Part shown: positions 1 through 5,994 of the stretch, piece by piece
Layout: each line of letters starts with the position of its first letter
How positions within the stretch are numbered: the first letter of the stretch is position 1
Source: Actinobacteria bacterium ADurb.Bin346
GTDB taxonomy: Bacteria; Actinomycetota; Humimicrobiia; Humimicrobiales; Humimicrobiaceae
NCBI GenBank assembly: GCA_002068775.1
Contig: MWAX01000123.1
Location: forward strand, 1-8,113
Length of the DNA: 8,113 nucleotides
Direction: 5' to 3'
Made by a program: the position numbers and the translations under genes
The notes under the pieces: generated by a model
The model's input: only the letters and a program-made list of their open reading frames with translations
Database searches by the model: none
Told to the model about the DNA's origin: nothing

Positions 1-420
1 ATAACTGCGCATATATTTTTGTATATATTCATGAAATTCTTCAAAATCCACAATGTTGTTTTGGAGTATTTTGTAGATTTTTTCAACTTCTATGATTCCA
101 TATTCATGGACAAGAAGATTTCTTAATCCAGCCATCGGTCTGATCTTTTTTGCAAATTCTTTCGGTATGATTTCTTTCTCACCCAATCTATCAATAATCT
201 CCACATATTCTTCGACCTGATTCTCCCTCAAAGAAGCAAGAATATGATTTCCAATATCAATGATCATCTGAATTGAAATCTGAAGGCCATAATATATAGC
301 CCACTGGTCTTTTAATGACTCCTTTAATTGGTCAATACTGATTTTTTTAAATTCATACAACATGGCTATATTTTTATCTATAGCAATAAGTTTTTTGTCA
401 ATTGATAATCTGTCAGTCAT
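1..420 (-). CDS. hepT: HepT-type HEPN ribonuclease toxin (DUF86), 3' end cut by window edge
   Basis: I translated this by hand from the ATG at 420-418. It stays open for 140 codons to the window edge with no stop, which is about the usual HepT length, so the stop probably lies just outside. The protein is helical and carries the HEPN catalytic signature R-x4-H-x-Y as R100, H105 and Y107 (RNLLVHEY), the mark of the HepT/DUF86 family. Known HepT proteins are RNases that are silenced when a partner MntA nucleotidyltransferase adds AMP to the motif tyrosine; Y107 is the equivalent here. The gene starts 21 bases after the stop of mntA and has an AGGA ribosome site 9 bases before ATG, so the two are almost certainly co-transcribed. 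The seen part looks intact, with all catalytic residues present. Family assignment is firm; activity is inferred. Confidence 0.93.
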   Translation of the reverse strand, partial: MTDRLSIDKKLIAIDKNIAMLYEFKKISIDQLKESLKDQWAIYYGLQISIQMIIDIGNHILASLRENQVEEYVEIIDRLGEKEIIPKEFAKKIRPMAGLRNLLVHEYGIIEVEKIYKILQNNIVDFEEFHEYIQKYMRSY

Positions 421-441
421 TTAATTTATCCTGTAATAAAT

Positions 442-855
442 TTAAGAAAGTTTTCTTTTAAGCATCTTGTAATCCATATATTTATTTATAGAATCAACCT
501 CAAACCTTATTCTTTGACTTTCATTTTTAGAATAGATCAGCTTCCCGTAATAGATTACACGATGCTTTAGTAAAGCAGCAGCGTAATTCAAAACTACTAA
601 ATCGATTTTGTTTGTTTTTAATATATCCATTAAATCAGTCATAACTTCTGCCTGATATCCATACCTGTAGTCTTTCTCATCAATCTTTCTTTCATCAATG
701 AAGATGGCAATGTCAATATCACTAAGCTTATTACAGGTCCCTGTCGCCACTGAACCGAAAATATAAGCAAAAAGAATTTCTTTTCTGTCTTTAAAATAAT
801 TATTTAAAGTTTCTTTTATCGAGTTGATTTTATTCAATGTGTCTGCTTTTTTCAT
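442..855 (-). CDS. mntA: MntA-type nucleotidyltransferase antitoxin
   Basis: This 137-residue protein is a minimal nucleotidyltransferase. Around residues 34-48 it shows the polymerase-beta-fold signature G-S-x10-D-x-D (GSVATG, then SDIDIA), whose aspartates bind the metals, and a third likely acidic ligand lies in KIDLVVL near residue 85. The family (MNT, MntA) transfers AMP from ATP to the tyrosine of the HepT R-x4-H-x-Y motif and so neutralises the toxin. The gene directly precedes hepT on the same strand with a 21-base gap. Its own ribosome site is weak (AAAGA, distant), but a good promoter lies about 50 bases upstream. The sequence is clearly AT-rich: one sampled 60-base line (481-540) has 15 G+C, against 32 in a line of the plsY gene (4141-4200). 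That fits acquisition of the module by transfer. Confidence 0.93.
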   Translation of the reverse strand: MKKADTLNKINSIKETLNNYFKDRKEILFAYIFGSVATGTCNKLSDIDIAIFIDERKIDEKDYRYGYQAEVMTDLMDILKTNKIDLVVLNYAAALLKHRVIYYGKLIYSKNESQRIRFEVDSINKYMDYKMLKRKLS

Positions 856-908
856 ATTTTATAAATATCTTTGATTTTATTAAAAAATTATTTGACGCTC
901 ACATAATA

Positions 909-937
909 ATTATAAGGAAATGAAGAAAAATCATCAA
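909..937 (-). promoter_or_regulatory. Sigma70-type promoter for mntA-hepT
   Basis: Read on the minus strand, a perfect -10 TATAAT (914-909) sits 17 bases after TTGATG (937-932), which matches the -35 consensus at its first four bases. Transcription would start near 902, giving a leader of about 47 bases before the mntA ATG at 855. This suggests the toxin-antitoxin pair is expressed separately from the DUF1858 gene upstream. No clear operator palindrome was seen around it. Confidence 0.6.
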
Positions 938-995
938 ATAAGTCAAAGACAGCAGGCTTTTTATATAAAGAATCTAAATCCGGCTGGAAGTCAGT

Positions 996-1220
996 TTATT
1001 CAACTTCGAATTCATTTTCTCTTAATTTTGCTATGACTGCTTCAAGCTGCTTACCCTGTTTTTTACAACCTTCCGGTATTGTCATTTTCCTGCCCAGGGT
1101 ATTTCTTACAATCGGGTTTGCAACTCCAAGAAATCCCATTTCTTTCATAATGCTGATAAGCTCAGGATATTCTTCAGTCAATTCATATAAGGTTTTATTA
1201 AGTAAGATCTTTTTCGTCAA
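996..1220 (-). CDS. DUF1858 domain protein, small partner of the DUF438/hemerythrin protein
   Basis: This 74-residue protein consists of one DUF1858 domain. Residues 8-30 resemble the start of the family (TLYELTEEYPE, then a hydrophobic turn MGFLG), and residues 36-50 carry the typical N-P-x5-T-x-G-R-x-M-T-x-P segment. The domain is related to the N-terminal part of ScdA/YtfE iron-sulfur repair proteins, but the paired cysteines of those proteins are absent here; the only cysteine is C52. The start is TTG at 1220-1218, with GAGG four bases upstream and GGGAG further out. It overlaps the last 23 bases of the upstream gene in another frame, so translation is probably coupled. Function is unknown; working with the hemerythrin protein is inferred from the overlap and from the way these domains are often fused or adjacent. 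Confidence 0.85.
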   Translation of the reverse strand: MTKKILLNKTLYELTEEYPELISIMKEMGFLGVANPIVRNTLGRKMTIPEGCKKQGKQLEAVIAKLRENEFEVE

Positions 1221-2433
1221 GCAGCCTCTTTTCTCCCTGCAGACTCCTTAATCCGGCAATGTCCATGGTAAGCTCAACAGTCCCGAGATAGTTGGCGCTT
1301 TCATCCCTTATTGCTATAAATCTTATAAAAACAAATTTCTCATTAAAATTTATCCAGTAGTCTGCGTGATCTTTTTTACCGGCTTTAAAGGCTGCCAGGA
1401 TTTTCTCCACTGCATCTACACTCTGTGGGGGATGGCAGTTCTGGACTTTTCTTCCTATGATGGATTTTGTCCTTACAAATATCCTTTCTTTATTATCTGA
1501 AAAATATCGAACAGTATCATCTTTATCAATGAATGTTAAATCTACAGGAAGGCTGTTTAACATCCACATAAGCTCTTTTAACTTCAGTATCCCGGTGGGA
1601 AGCTTGACTTCTTCTTTTGCAGTTATTTCCGGCTCCTGAACAACATTTCTTTTTATGTCTTCGATTATTGCAGAAGTTTGCGCAGGTTTTTCTATGAATG
1701 TATATCCGATATCATCGCTTTCTTTCAATATTTCCACCCAGTCTTCTGGTTTAAGCTTTTCCATGGATGCCGGAAATAGAATATTCTCCTCCTTAAAAAT
1801 CATGCCATCAACTTCCTCAATAAGCGGAGCTACATAATCATTTATATAAGCCTTCGGATTTTTAAACGCCTGCTCTTTGTCAGCATCGGTTAACGCATTT
1901 TTTAAAAGTTCTCTTATTTCATTATGTTTTCCCCACATGACCTTTGAAGGACCCATGAATCCGTATCTTTCAAGTAAAGGAAACAGCAATTGTTCCTTTC
2001 TTACATAATGGTGCTCGATCTCTTTTAAATCAATTAACAAATCCTTTATCTCTTTAATTATCTTTACAGGATCTTTTGCACCTACGTCTTCAGTAACTTT
2101 TTTGAGAGAATCTGTTAATTTCTCTATCTGCCTGTTTTCAAGCTTGAAAGTATTAACCGGGTGCCCGGGTGATTCTTCTTTTTTCATAGCCTGGGAAAGT
2201 GATGATTCAAACAGGAGCGCATGCACATTACAGAATTTTTTTATTTCATCAACAGACATCCCCTCGTTAATAAGGGACTGTTCCACCTCTGCAATTTCAG
2301 AAGACGTTATGCTGCCGGCTTCTTCATCAAATTTCTTTTTTGCATCTTCCACTGATAATCCCTTGTGCAGCTTCTGTATAATGCTTTTAATAATTTCTTT
2401 TTTATCGGCGTTTAACTTTTTCATCTCACTCAT
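1198..2433 (-). CDS. DUF438 - hemerythrin-like - PAS domain protein
   Basis: This 411-residue soluble protein has three parts. Residues about 10-80 are DUF438, a helical domain. Residues about 85-235 form a hemerythrin-like four-helix domain, with candidate di-iron ligands H91 (PGHP), H142 and E147 (HHYVRKE), H170 (MWGKHNEIR) and E215/E216 (KEENILFP). Residues about 285-400 are a PAS_10 domain with the family blocks IGRKV-x2-CHPP and YLGTVELTMDI, ending in the usual GEKRLLD. No kinase, cyclase or DNA-binding output domain is present. Related proteins are suspected sensors of oxygen, NO or iron state in anaerobes, but a precise role is not established. The ATG at 2433 has GGGAG about seven bases upstream. 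It lies 41 bases after the sugar ATPase gene and overlaps the DUF1858 gene by 23 bases, so the three are probably one operon. Confidence 0.88.
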   Translation of the reverse strand: MSEMKKLNADKKEIIKSIIQKLHKGLSVEDAKKKFDEEAGSITSSEIAEVEQSLINEGMSVDEIKKFCNVHALLFESSLSQAMKKEESPGHPVNTFKLENRQIEKLTDSLKKVTEDVGAKDPVKIIKEIKDLLIDLKEIEHHYVRKEQLLFPLLERYGFMGPSKVMWGKHNEIRELLKNALTDADKEQAFKNPKAYINDYVAPLIEEVDGMIFKEENILFPASMEKLKPEDWVEILKESDDIGYTFIEKPAQTSAIIEDIKRNVVQEPEITAKEEVKLPTGILKLKELMWMLNSLPVDLTFIDKDDTVRYFSDNKERIFVRTKSIIGRKVQNCHPPQSVDAVEKILAAFKAGKKDHADYWINFNEKFVFIRFIAIRDESANYLGTVELTMDIAGLRSLQGEKRLLDEKDLT

Positions 2434-2474
2434 TTTCAGCTCCCTGTATAATTTAATAATATGAAGAGCTCTCT

Positions 2475-3572
2475 CTATATGTATGCCTTTTCTGTCTGCC
2501 TGTCAAACAGGTGGAGCTTCTCAAGGTCCACATGAAGATCTATTGGTTTTCCGACATGTGCCGTGCTTCTCGGGTTGACTCTGGCAGTGACTAAAACGCC
2601 ATCTATATCAATATAAACATATATTTCTGCTCCCATAGGCTCTGTCACTTCAACAGGAGCTGTTATTATTGCATTGTCATGTTTATTATGCACAAATGCA
2701 TTGTCCTCAAGGTCTTCAGGCCTGATCCCGACAACAGCTTCTCTGCCTTTAAGGTTGTTTGCTTCTATGACCTTTTTAATATTGGGTGCAGTGCTTATCT
2801 CAAACCTCGGATTTTTTAGCGTATAGTTTTCAGTAATTGTCACATCCAGAAAGTTCATAGCGGGGCTGCCTATAAAACCTGCCACAAACATGTTTGCCGG
2901 ATGGTCGTACACTGTCTGCGGATCACCTGCCTGCTGTACAAGCCCGTCCTTCATGATGATGATTTTGTCAGCCATTGTCATTGCTTCAGTCTGGTCATGG
3001 GTGACATAGACTATAGTGGCATTTAGCCTCTCGTGCAGTTTTGCAATTTCGGTACGCATCTGCACGCGCAGTTTTGCATCAAGGTTGGAGAGCGGCTCAT
3101 CCATTAAAAAAACCTTGGGATTTCGAACAATCGCCCTTCCAAGGGCCACTCTCTGTCTCTGGCCGCCTGAAAGCTGTTTTGGCCTCCTCTTTAACAGCTC
3201 CTCGATTTTTAAAATCCTGGCAGCTTCCTGAACACGTCTTTCGATTTCAGCTTTAGGGGTCTTCCTGAGCTTTAAGCCGAATGCCATATTATCATAGACA
3301 TTCATGTGGGGATAGAGTGCATAATTCTGGAACACCATTGCGATGTCCCTGTCTTTTGGCGGCACATTGTTTACAAGCCTGTCACCTATAAAGATTTCAC
3401 CTGCTGTCGCCTCCTCAAGACCTGCAATCATTCTGAGCGTGGTGGTTTTTCCGCATCCTGATGGGCCTACAAGAACCACGAACTCCCTGTCGTCGATAGT
3501 GGTGTTCATGTTGTCTACCGCCACCACATCTTCGAATTTCTTGGTTAGGTTTTTGAGCACTACCTGAGCCAT
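2475..3572 (-). CDS. ugpC: Carbohydrate ABC importer ATP-binding protein (MalK/MsmX/UgpC family)
   Basis: This 365-residue ATPase would power a sugar (or glycerol-phosphate) importer from the inner face of the membrane. All motifs are intact: Walker A GPSGCGKT (36-43), Q-loop Q82, signature LSGGQ (134-138), Walker B ending in D158-E159, the D-loop SNLDA, and the switch H192. From about residue 235 to the end is the TOBE/regulatory domain with the family block VGIRPE (281-286). The length is normal for this family. The ATG at 3572 has a strong AAGGAG seven bases upstream. No permease or binding-protein gene lies beside it; the neighbours are a divergent acyltransferase gene and the DUF438 protein. 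It may therefore be a shared ATPase like MsmX of Bacillus or MsiK of Streptomyces, but that is inferred. The subfamily name (ugpC, msmX, malK) cannot be settled from sequence alone. Confidence 0.93.
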   Translation of the reverse strand: MAQVVLKNLTKKFEDVVAVDNMNTTIDDREFVVLVGPSGCGKTTTLRMIAGLEEATAGEIFIGDRLVNNVPPKDRDIAMVFQNYALYPHMNVYDNMAFGLKLRKTPKAEIERRVQEAARILKIEELLKRRPKQLSGGQRQRVALGRAIVRNPKVFLMDEPLSNLDAKLRVQMRTEIAKLHERLNATIVYVTHDQTEAMTMADKIIIMKDGLVQQAGDPQTVYDHPANMFVAGFIGSPAMNFLDVTITENYTLKNPRFEISTAPNIKKVIEANNLKGREAVVGIRPEDLEDNAFVHNKHDNAIITAPVEVTEPMGAEIYVYIDIDGVLVTARVNPRSTAHVGKPIDLHVDLEKLHLFDRQTEKAYI

Positions 3573-3579
3573 TTGACAT

Positions 3580-3585
3580 CTCCTT
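3580..3585 (-). promoter_or_regulatory. Ribosome binding site of the sugar ATPase
   Basis: The minus strand reads AAGGAG here, seven bases before the ATG at 3572-3570. It fixes that start, which also matches the conserved N-terminus of the family. Confidence 0.8.
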
Positions 3586-3598
3586 CTGCTATCTGGAT

Positions 3599-3627
3599 AT
3601 TATACAATGGTCCCGGAACAGACAAAC
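3599..3627 (-). promoter_or_regulatory. Possible promoter of the leftward sugar ATPase operon
   Basis: A perfect -10 TATAAT is read on the minus strand at 3604-3599. The -35 region at normal spacing (GTTTGT/TTTGTC, around 3627-3621) is a poor match. Transcription would begin near 3592, leaving a short leader of about 20 bases with the ribosome site. The weak -35 could mean an activator is needed. Confidence 0.4.
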
Positions 3628-3675
3628 TTTAAAAAACCAGAATAAATTCAGGTTTTAAAATTTCTTGCCGGGCAC

Positions 3676-3702
3676 TGATAAAGCCATATCCGCTCTTTAT
3701 CA
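3676..3702. repeat. 8-bp inverted repeat, candidate operator
   Basis: TGATAAAG (3676-3683) and CTTTATCA (3695-3702) are perfect reverse complements separated by 11 bases. The half-site centres are 19 bases apart, close to two helical turns, as expected for a dimeric regulator. It lies between the two divergent promoter candidates, where a shared operator would be placed. It is not followed by a T-run on either strand, so it does not look like a terminator. Confidence 0.45.
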
Positions 3703-3771
3703 AGGGTAATTATAGAGTAAATATTTTTTTAATGAAATACTTTATTATTTCTTATTGAGCAGCAAGTTTTA

Positions 3772-3780
3772 TGCTATAAT
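3772..3780 (+). promoter_or_regulatory. Extended -10 promoter for the plsY-nrdR operon
   Basis: The sequence TGCTATAAT is an extended -10 element (TGn followed by a perfect TATAAT at 3775-3780). The matching -35 position holds TTATTG, a poor match, which is common when TGn is present. Transcription would begin near 3787, giving a leader of about 118 bases before the TTG start at 3905. Confidence 0.5.
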
Positions 3781-3793
3781 TCTACTACATTTT

Positions 3794-3823
3794 TTGACAT
3801 GACCAGGGCTTTCGTTTTAGAAA
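3794..3823 (+). promoter_or_regulatory. Second possible promoter upstream of plsY
   Basis: A perfect -35 TTGACA (3794-3799) is followed after 18 bases by TAGAAA (3818-3823), which matches the -10 consensus at four of six positions. It may be a second start site or an accidental match. Confidence 0.3.
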
Positions 3824-3893
3824 TTTTGCGTTCTTTATTTTTTACAGATTTTGCAGAATTTGAAAACGGTTTTTCACTATATCGCTATGATAC

Positions 3894-3912
3894 AGGAGGA
3901 AAATTTGCTCCT
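3894..3912 (+). promoter_or_regulatory. plsY ribosome site with possible sequestering hairpin
   Basis: AGGAGG at 3894-3899 lies five bases before TTG 3905 and decides that start. AGGAG (3894-3898) can pair with CTCCT (3908-3912), the bases just after the start codon, with a nine-base loop holding the TTG. This five-pair stem could dampen translation. Confidence 0.45.
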
Positions 3913-4552
3913 TAAAAATTTTTATCTTAATACAACTGTAATCCTTGTTTTTTCATACCTGGTCGGCGCATTTCCGTCCGCTTATATTGCCGGAAAGATA
4001 AAAGGCATAGATATAAGTAAAAGAGGGAGCAGAAATATCGGCGGCATGAATGCAATCTCCAGCTTAGGGATTGCTGCAGGGATAATGGTTGCAATTGCTG
4101 ATATAGGAAAAGGCACGCTTATTGCCTGGCTTGCAACTAAGTTTTCAGCCCATCACCCTTTTATTCCGCTTCTTGCAGTCGTGGCTGCAGTAGCCGGACA
4201 TAACTGGATGATATATATAGGTTTTAGGGGAGGAAAAGGCATTGCAACCCTGGTGGGGGCACTGCTCTTCCTGTCACCTTTTTCCATATTGTGGCTTTAC
4301 CTTTACTTTATGTCAGCAGCTATAATACTGTTTAAAGACACATATGTCTCACAGGGCGCAGCATTTTTCTTTTTTTCCTTTTTTATGTGGTACAGGGAAA
4401 ACAGCCATTACTGGTGCATTGGTATGCTGATGGTGACCATTGTCTACAGTATAAAAAGTTTTTCCCTTTTCAGGACATACTTTACCGAAGGCAGGCGGGA
4501 TATAAGCCCGATTGTTAAAAAAATATTCAAGCCATTTTTCAGAGATGCTTAA
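3905..4552 (+). CDS. plsY: PlsY-like glycerol-3-phosphate acyltransferase, divergent
   Basis: This membrane protein of 215 residues (from TTG 3905) has the PlsY layout of several hydrophobic segments with conserved cytoplasmic loops. Canonical PlsY moves an acyl chain from acyl-phosphate to glycerol-3-phosphate, the first step of phospholipid synthesis. Recognisable blocks are GAFPSAYIAGK (21-31), GSRNIGGMNA (41-50), DIGKG (66-70) and GHNWMIYIGFRGGKGIAT (98-115) with the GGKG phosphate loop. Differences from the family are marked: motif 1 is normally GSGN-x-GATN preceded by D-I-R, but here R, G and T become S38, R43 and M48; the usual C-terminal H-x2-N-x2-R-L motif is not recognisable. It could be a paralogue with altered function. 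TTG 3905 is chosen because AGGAGG ends five bases before it and the length then fits; the frame is also open further upstream, to ATG 3887 and TTG 3851, without ribosome sites. Confidence 0.82.
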   Translation: MLLKNFYLNTTVILVFSYLVGAFPSAYIAGKIKGIDISKRGSRNIGGMNAISSLGIAAGIMVAIADIGKGTLIAWLATKFSAHHPFIPLLAVVAAVAGHNWMIYIGFRGGKGIATLVGALLFLSPFSILWLYLYFMSAAIILFKDTYVSQGAAFFFFSFFMWYRENSHYWCIGMLMVTIVYSIKSFSLFRTYFTEGRRDISPIVKKIFKPFFRDA

Positions 4553-4581
4553 GGTCGAAAGCAGCGGCATTAAAATAAAAC

Positions 4582-4613
4582 CAGGAAGAATAATTCCTGC
4601 AGCACAGGAGGTG
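4582..4613 (+). promoter_or_regulatory. Competing hairpins over the nrdR ribosome site
   Basis: The ribosome site AGGAGGTG (4606-4613) lies seven bases (from AGGAGG) before the nrdR ATG. Upstream, CAGGAA (4582-4587) and TTCCTG (4594-4599) form a perfect six-pair stem with a six-base loop. The same TTCCTG can instead pair with CAGGAG (4605-4610) of the ribosome site, with one G-T wobble and a five-base loop. The two pairings exclude each other, one leaving the ribosome site free and one hiding it. There is no T-run, so it is not a terminator. Confidence 0.4.
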
Positions 4614-4618
4614 CATAT

Positions 4619-5071
4619 ATGAAATGTCCTTTTTGCTCTGCTCCAGACACAAAAGTTATTGAAACAAGGCTGACCGATTCTGACGGCAGCATAAGGCGGA
4701 GACGGGAATGTGAAAAGTGCGGCAAGAGGTTTACAACTTTTGAAAGACTGGAAACGGCTTTTATTACTGTAATAAAGAAAGATAATACAAGACAGCCCTT
4801 TGACAGGAACAAGATATTAAGCGGTCTTATCAGAGCATGCATAAAGCGGAATATCTCCACTGCAACACTTGAAAAAATAGTTGAGGATATAGAATCTGAA
4901 ATTAAAAATTTTCATTCTAATGAAATAAATTCAAGGGAAATAGGGGATATTGTCTTAAAAAAACTTAAAAACCTTGATAAAGTTGCATATATAAGATTTG
5001 CTTCGGTATACAAGCAGTTTGACAGTATAGAGCAGTTTACAAATGAGCTTTCAGAATTAAAAATAAAATGA
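4619..5071 (+). CDS. nrdR: Transcriptional repressor NrdR
   Basis: This 150-residue protein is a standard-length NrdR, the repressor of ribonucleotide reductase genes that senses ATP/dATP. Residues 1-45 are the zinc ribbon with C3, C6, C31 and C34 and the DNA-binding arginine run IRRRREC, followed by KRFTTFE. Residues about 48-138 are the ATP-cone, with KKDNTRQPFDRNKI at its start and DKVAYIRFASVYKQF at its end, all as in the family. The start has a near-perfect AGGAGGTG. It follows plsY by 66 bases and its TGA overlaps the next ATG. No ribonucleotide reductase gene is in the window, so its targets are elsewhere, and I did not recognise a convincing NrdR-box pair here. Confidence 0.97.
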   Translation: MKCPFCSAPDTKVIETRLTDSDGSIRRRRECEKCGKRFTTFERLETAFITVIKKDNTRQPFDRNKILSGLIRACIKRNISTATLEKIVEDIESEIKNFHSNEINSREIGDIVLKKLKNLDKVAYIRFASVYKQFDSIEQFTNELSELKIK

Positions 5072-5943
5072 AAATTGTTATTTTTTTAGGTTATAAATTC
5101 CTCGAGTTCCTGGCTTATGTAACGCCATATCCTGTTTCATATTTTATTGCAGGCACGGCTGCAAAAATGGTCTATTATTCAGGTAAATATGCAGATACCC
5201 TTAAAAAGAATGTTTCAATAGTCACCGGTTTACCGCAAAACGACATTAAGGTGGCAAGCATAGCAAAAAAGATCTATATTGCATGGTTTTGCAATGTGAC
5301 GGATTTTTTAAAGCAGCTTTTAATAAGTAATGAGAAATTTAACAGCATGGTCGAAATTTCCGGAATAGAACATCTTAAAAAATCCCTCAAAAACGGAAAA
5401 GGCGCAGTTATATTCACGGCTCATATTGGAAATTTTGAATGGGGGGCATGCAGGATTGCGACTGAAGGGATAAATATATGGGGAACCGGCCTTATCAGGC
5501 CATATCACAGAACAAACAGGTTCTTTGAAAAAAGAAGGCTTTCAAAAGGGCTCCAGACACTTTATGTAAATAAGGTGATGTTAAATACTTTCAGGATTTT
5601 AAAAAATAATGGTGTAATTGCAATCCCTACTGACTTTGACCCGCTTGGGACTGCTGAAATATATGAATTTTTTGGCAGAAAGGCATATATTCCATCAGGT
5701 CCGGTGGAAATTTCGCTGAAATCAGGGGCGCCGCTGATTCCCAGTTTTATCTGGCGCAAAAGTAAATATAAGCACTTTCAGATAGTAGGAGAGCCCCTTG
5801 ATCTTGAAAGAGACGAAAAAAAATTTGAAACCAGGAAAGAATTGATTGCATTTAATATGAAAAAAATGATTGCTGTACTGGAAAAATATATAAAAGAGCA
5901 TATTGAGGAATGGGAAATGTTCCACAATATATGGGCCGAATAA
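5068..5943 (+). CDS. Lysophospholipid acyltransferase, LpxL/HtrB-like family
   Basis: This 291-residue protein belongs to the LPLAT superfamily branch that includes LpxL/HtrB lipid A acyltransferases and actinobacterial PatA. A hydrophobic N-terminus (about 3-37) should bind the inner membrane. The catalytic motif is H-x4-E at H119-E124 (TAHIGNFEWGA), followed by the acceptor-site block GLIRPYHR (141-148), TDFDP (188-192) and FFGRKAYIPSGPVEISLKSGAPLIPSF (201-227). The C-terminus EEWEMFHNIW takes the place of the family's usual aromatic ending. It acylates a lipid or glycolipid acceptor, but which one cannot be told: lipid A, a phosphatidylinositol mannoside and a lysophospholipid are all possible. 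Its ATG overlaps the nrdR stop as ATGA and has no clear ribosome site, so translation is likely coupled to nrdR. With plsY upstream it suggests a membrane-lipid operon. Confidence 0.88.
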   Translation: MKIVIFLGYKFLEFLAYVTPYPVSYFIAGTAAKMVYYSGKYADTLKKNVSIVTGLPQNDIKVASIAKKIYIAWFCNVTDFLKQLLISNEKFNSMVEISGIEHLKKSLKNGKGAVIFTAHIGNFEWGACRIATEGINIWGTGLIRPYHRTNRFFEKRRLSKGLQTLYVNKVMLNTFRILKNNGVIAIPTDFDPLGTAEIYEFFGRKAYIPSGPVEISLKSGAPLIPSFIWRKSKYKHFQIVGEPLDLERDEKKFETRKELIAFNMKKMIAVLEKYIKEHIEEWEMFHNIWAE

Positions 5944-5994
5944 TCTGAAATTAAAATTTTTATAATAAAAAGAACTTATGACAAAAAGAGCTGA

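Larger units (their letters stand above)
3573..3904. other. Divergent intergenic region with no gene
   Basis: This 332-base stretch separates the leftward sugar ATPase operon from the rightward acyltransferase operon. It contains the ATPase ribosome site and promoter candidate, an 8-bp inverted repeat (3676-3702), two rightward promoter candidates and the plsY ribosome site. The part from 3711 to 3750 is very AT-rich. I see no small ORF with a ribosome site, no tRNA, and no recognisable riboswitch. Confidence 0.7.

Noticed and set aside
909..947. TTGACT as the -35 for the mntA promoter
   Set aside because: Its distance to TATAAT is about 26 bases, far too long; TTGATG at 17 bases is the better partner.
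938..995. Terminator after the DUF1858 gene
   Set aside because: Only a four-pair AAAG/CTTT stem with mismatches was found, with no strong stem and T-run in the minus-strand direction.
1198..1220. Frameshift joining the DUF438-hemerythrin-PAS protein to DUF1858
   Set aside because: The PAS domain ends normally at GEKRLLD and the DUF1858 protein has a sensible TTG start with GAGG upstream, so two overlapping genes explain the sequence without an error.
1033..1251. Plus-strand frame over the DUF1858 and DUF438 genes
   Set aside because: It is a shadow of two recognisable minus-strand genes and has an unconvincing product.
4582..4599. Hairpin after plsY as a terminator
   Set aside because: The stem is only six pairs and is followed by CAGCACAGGAGG rather than a T-run; it is better explained as part of the nrdR leader.
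5961..5966. TATAAT as a promoter for the P-type ATPase
   Set aside because: No -35-like sequence lies 16-18 bases upstream and there is no TGn extension; in this AT-rich spacer a chance match is likely.
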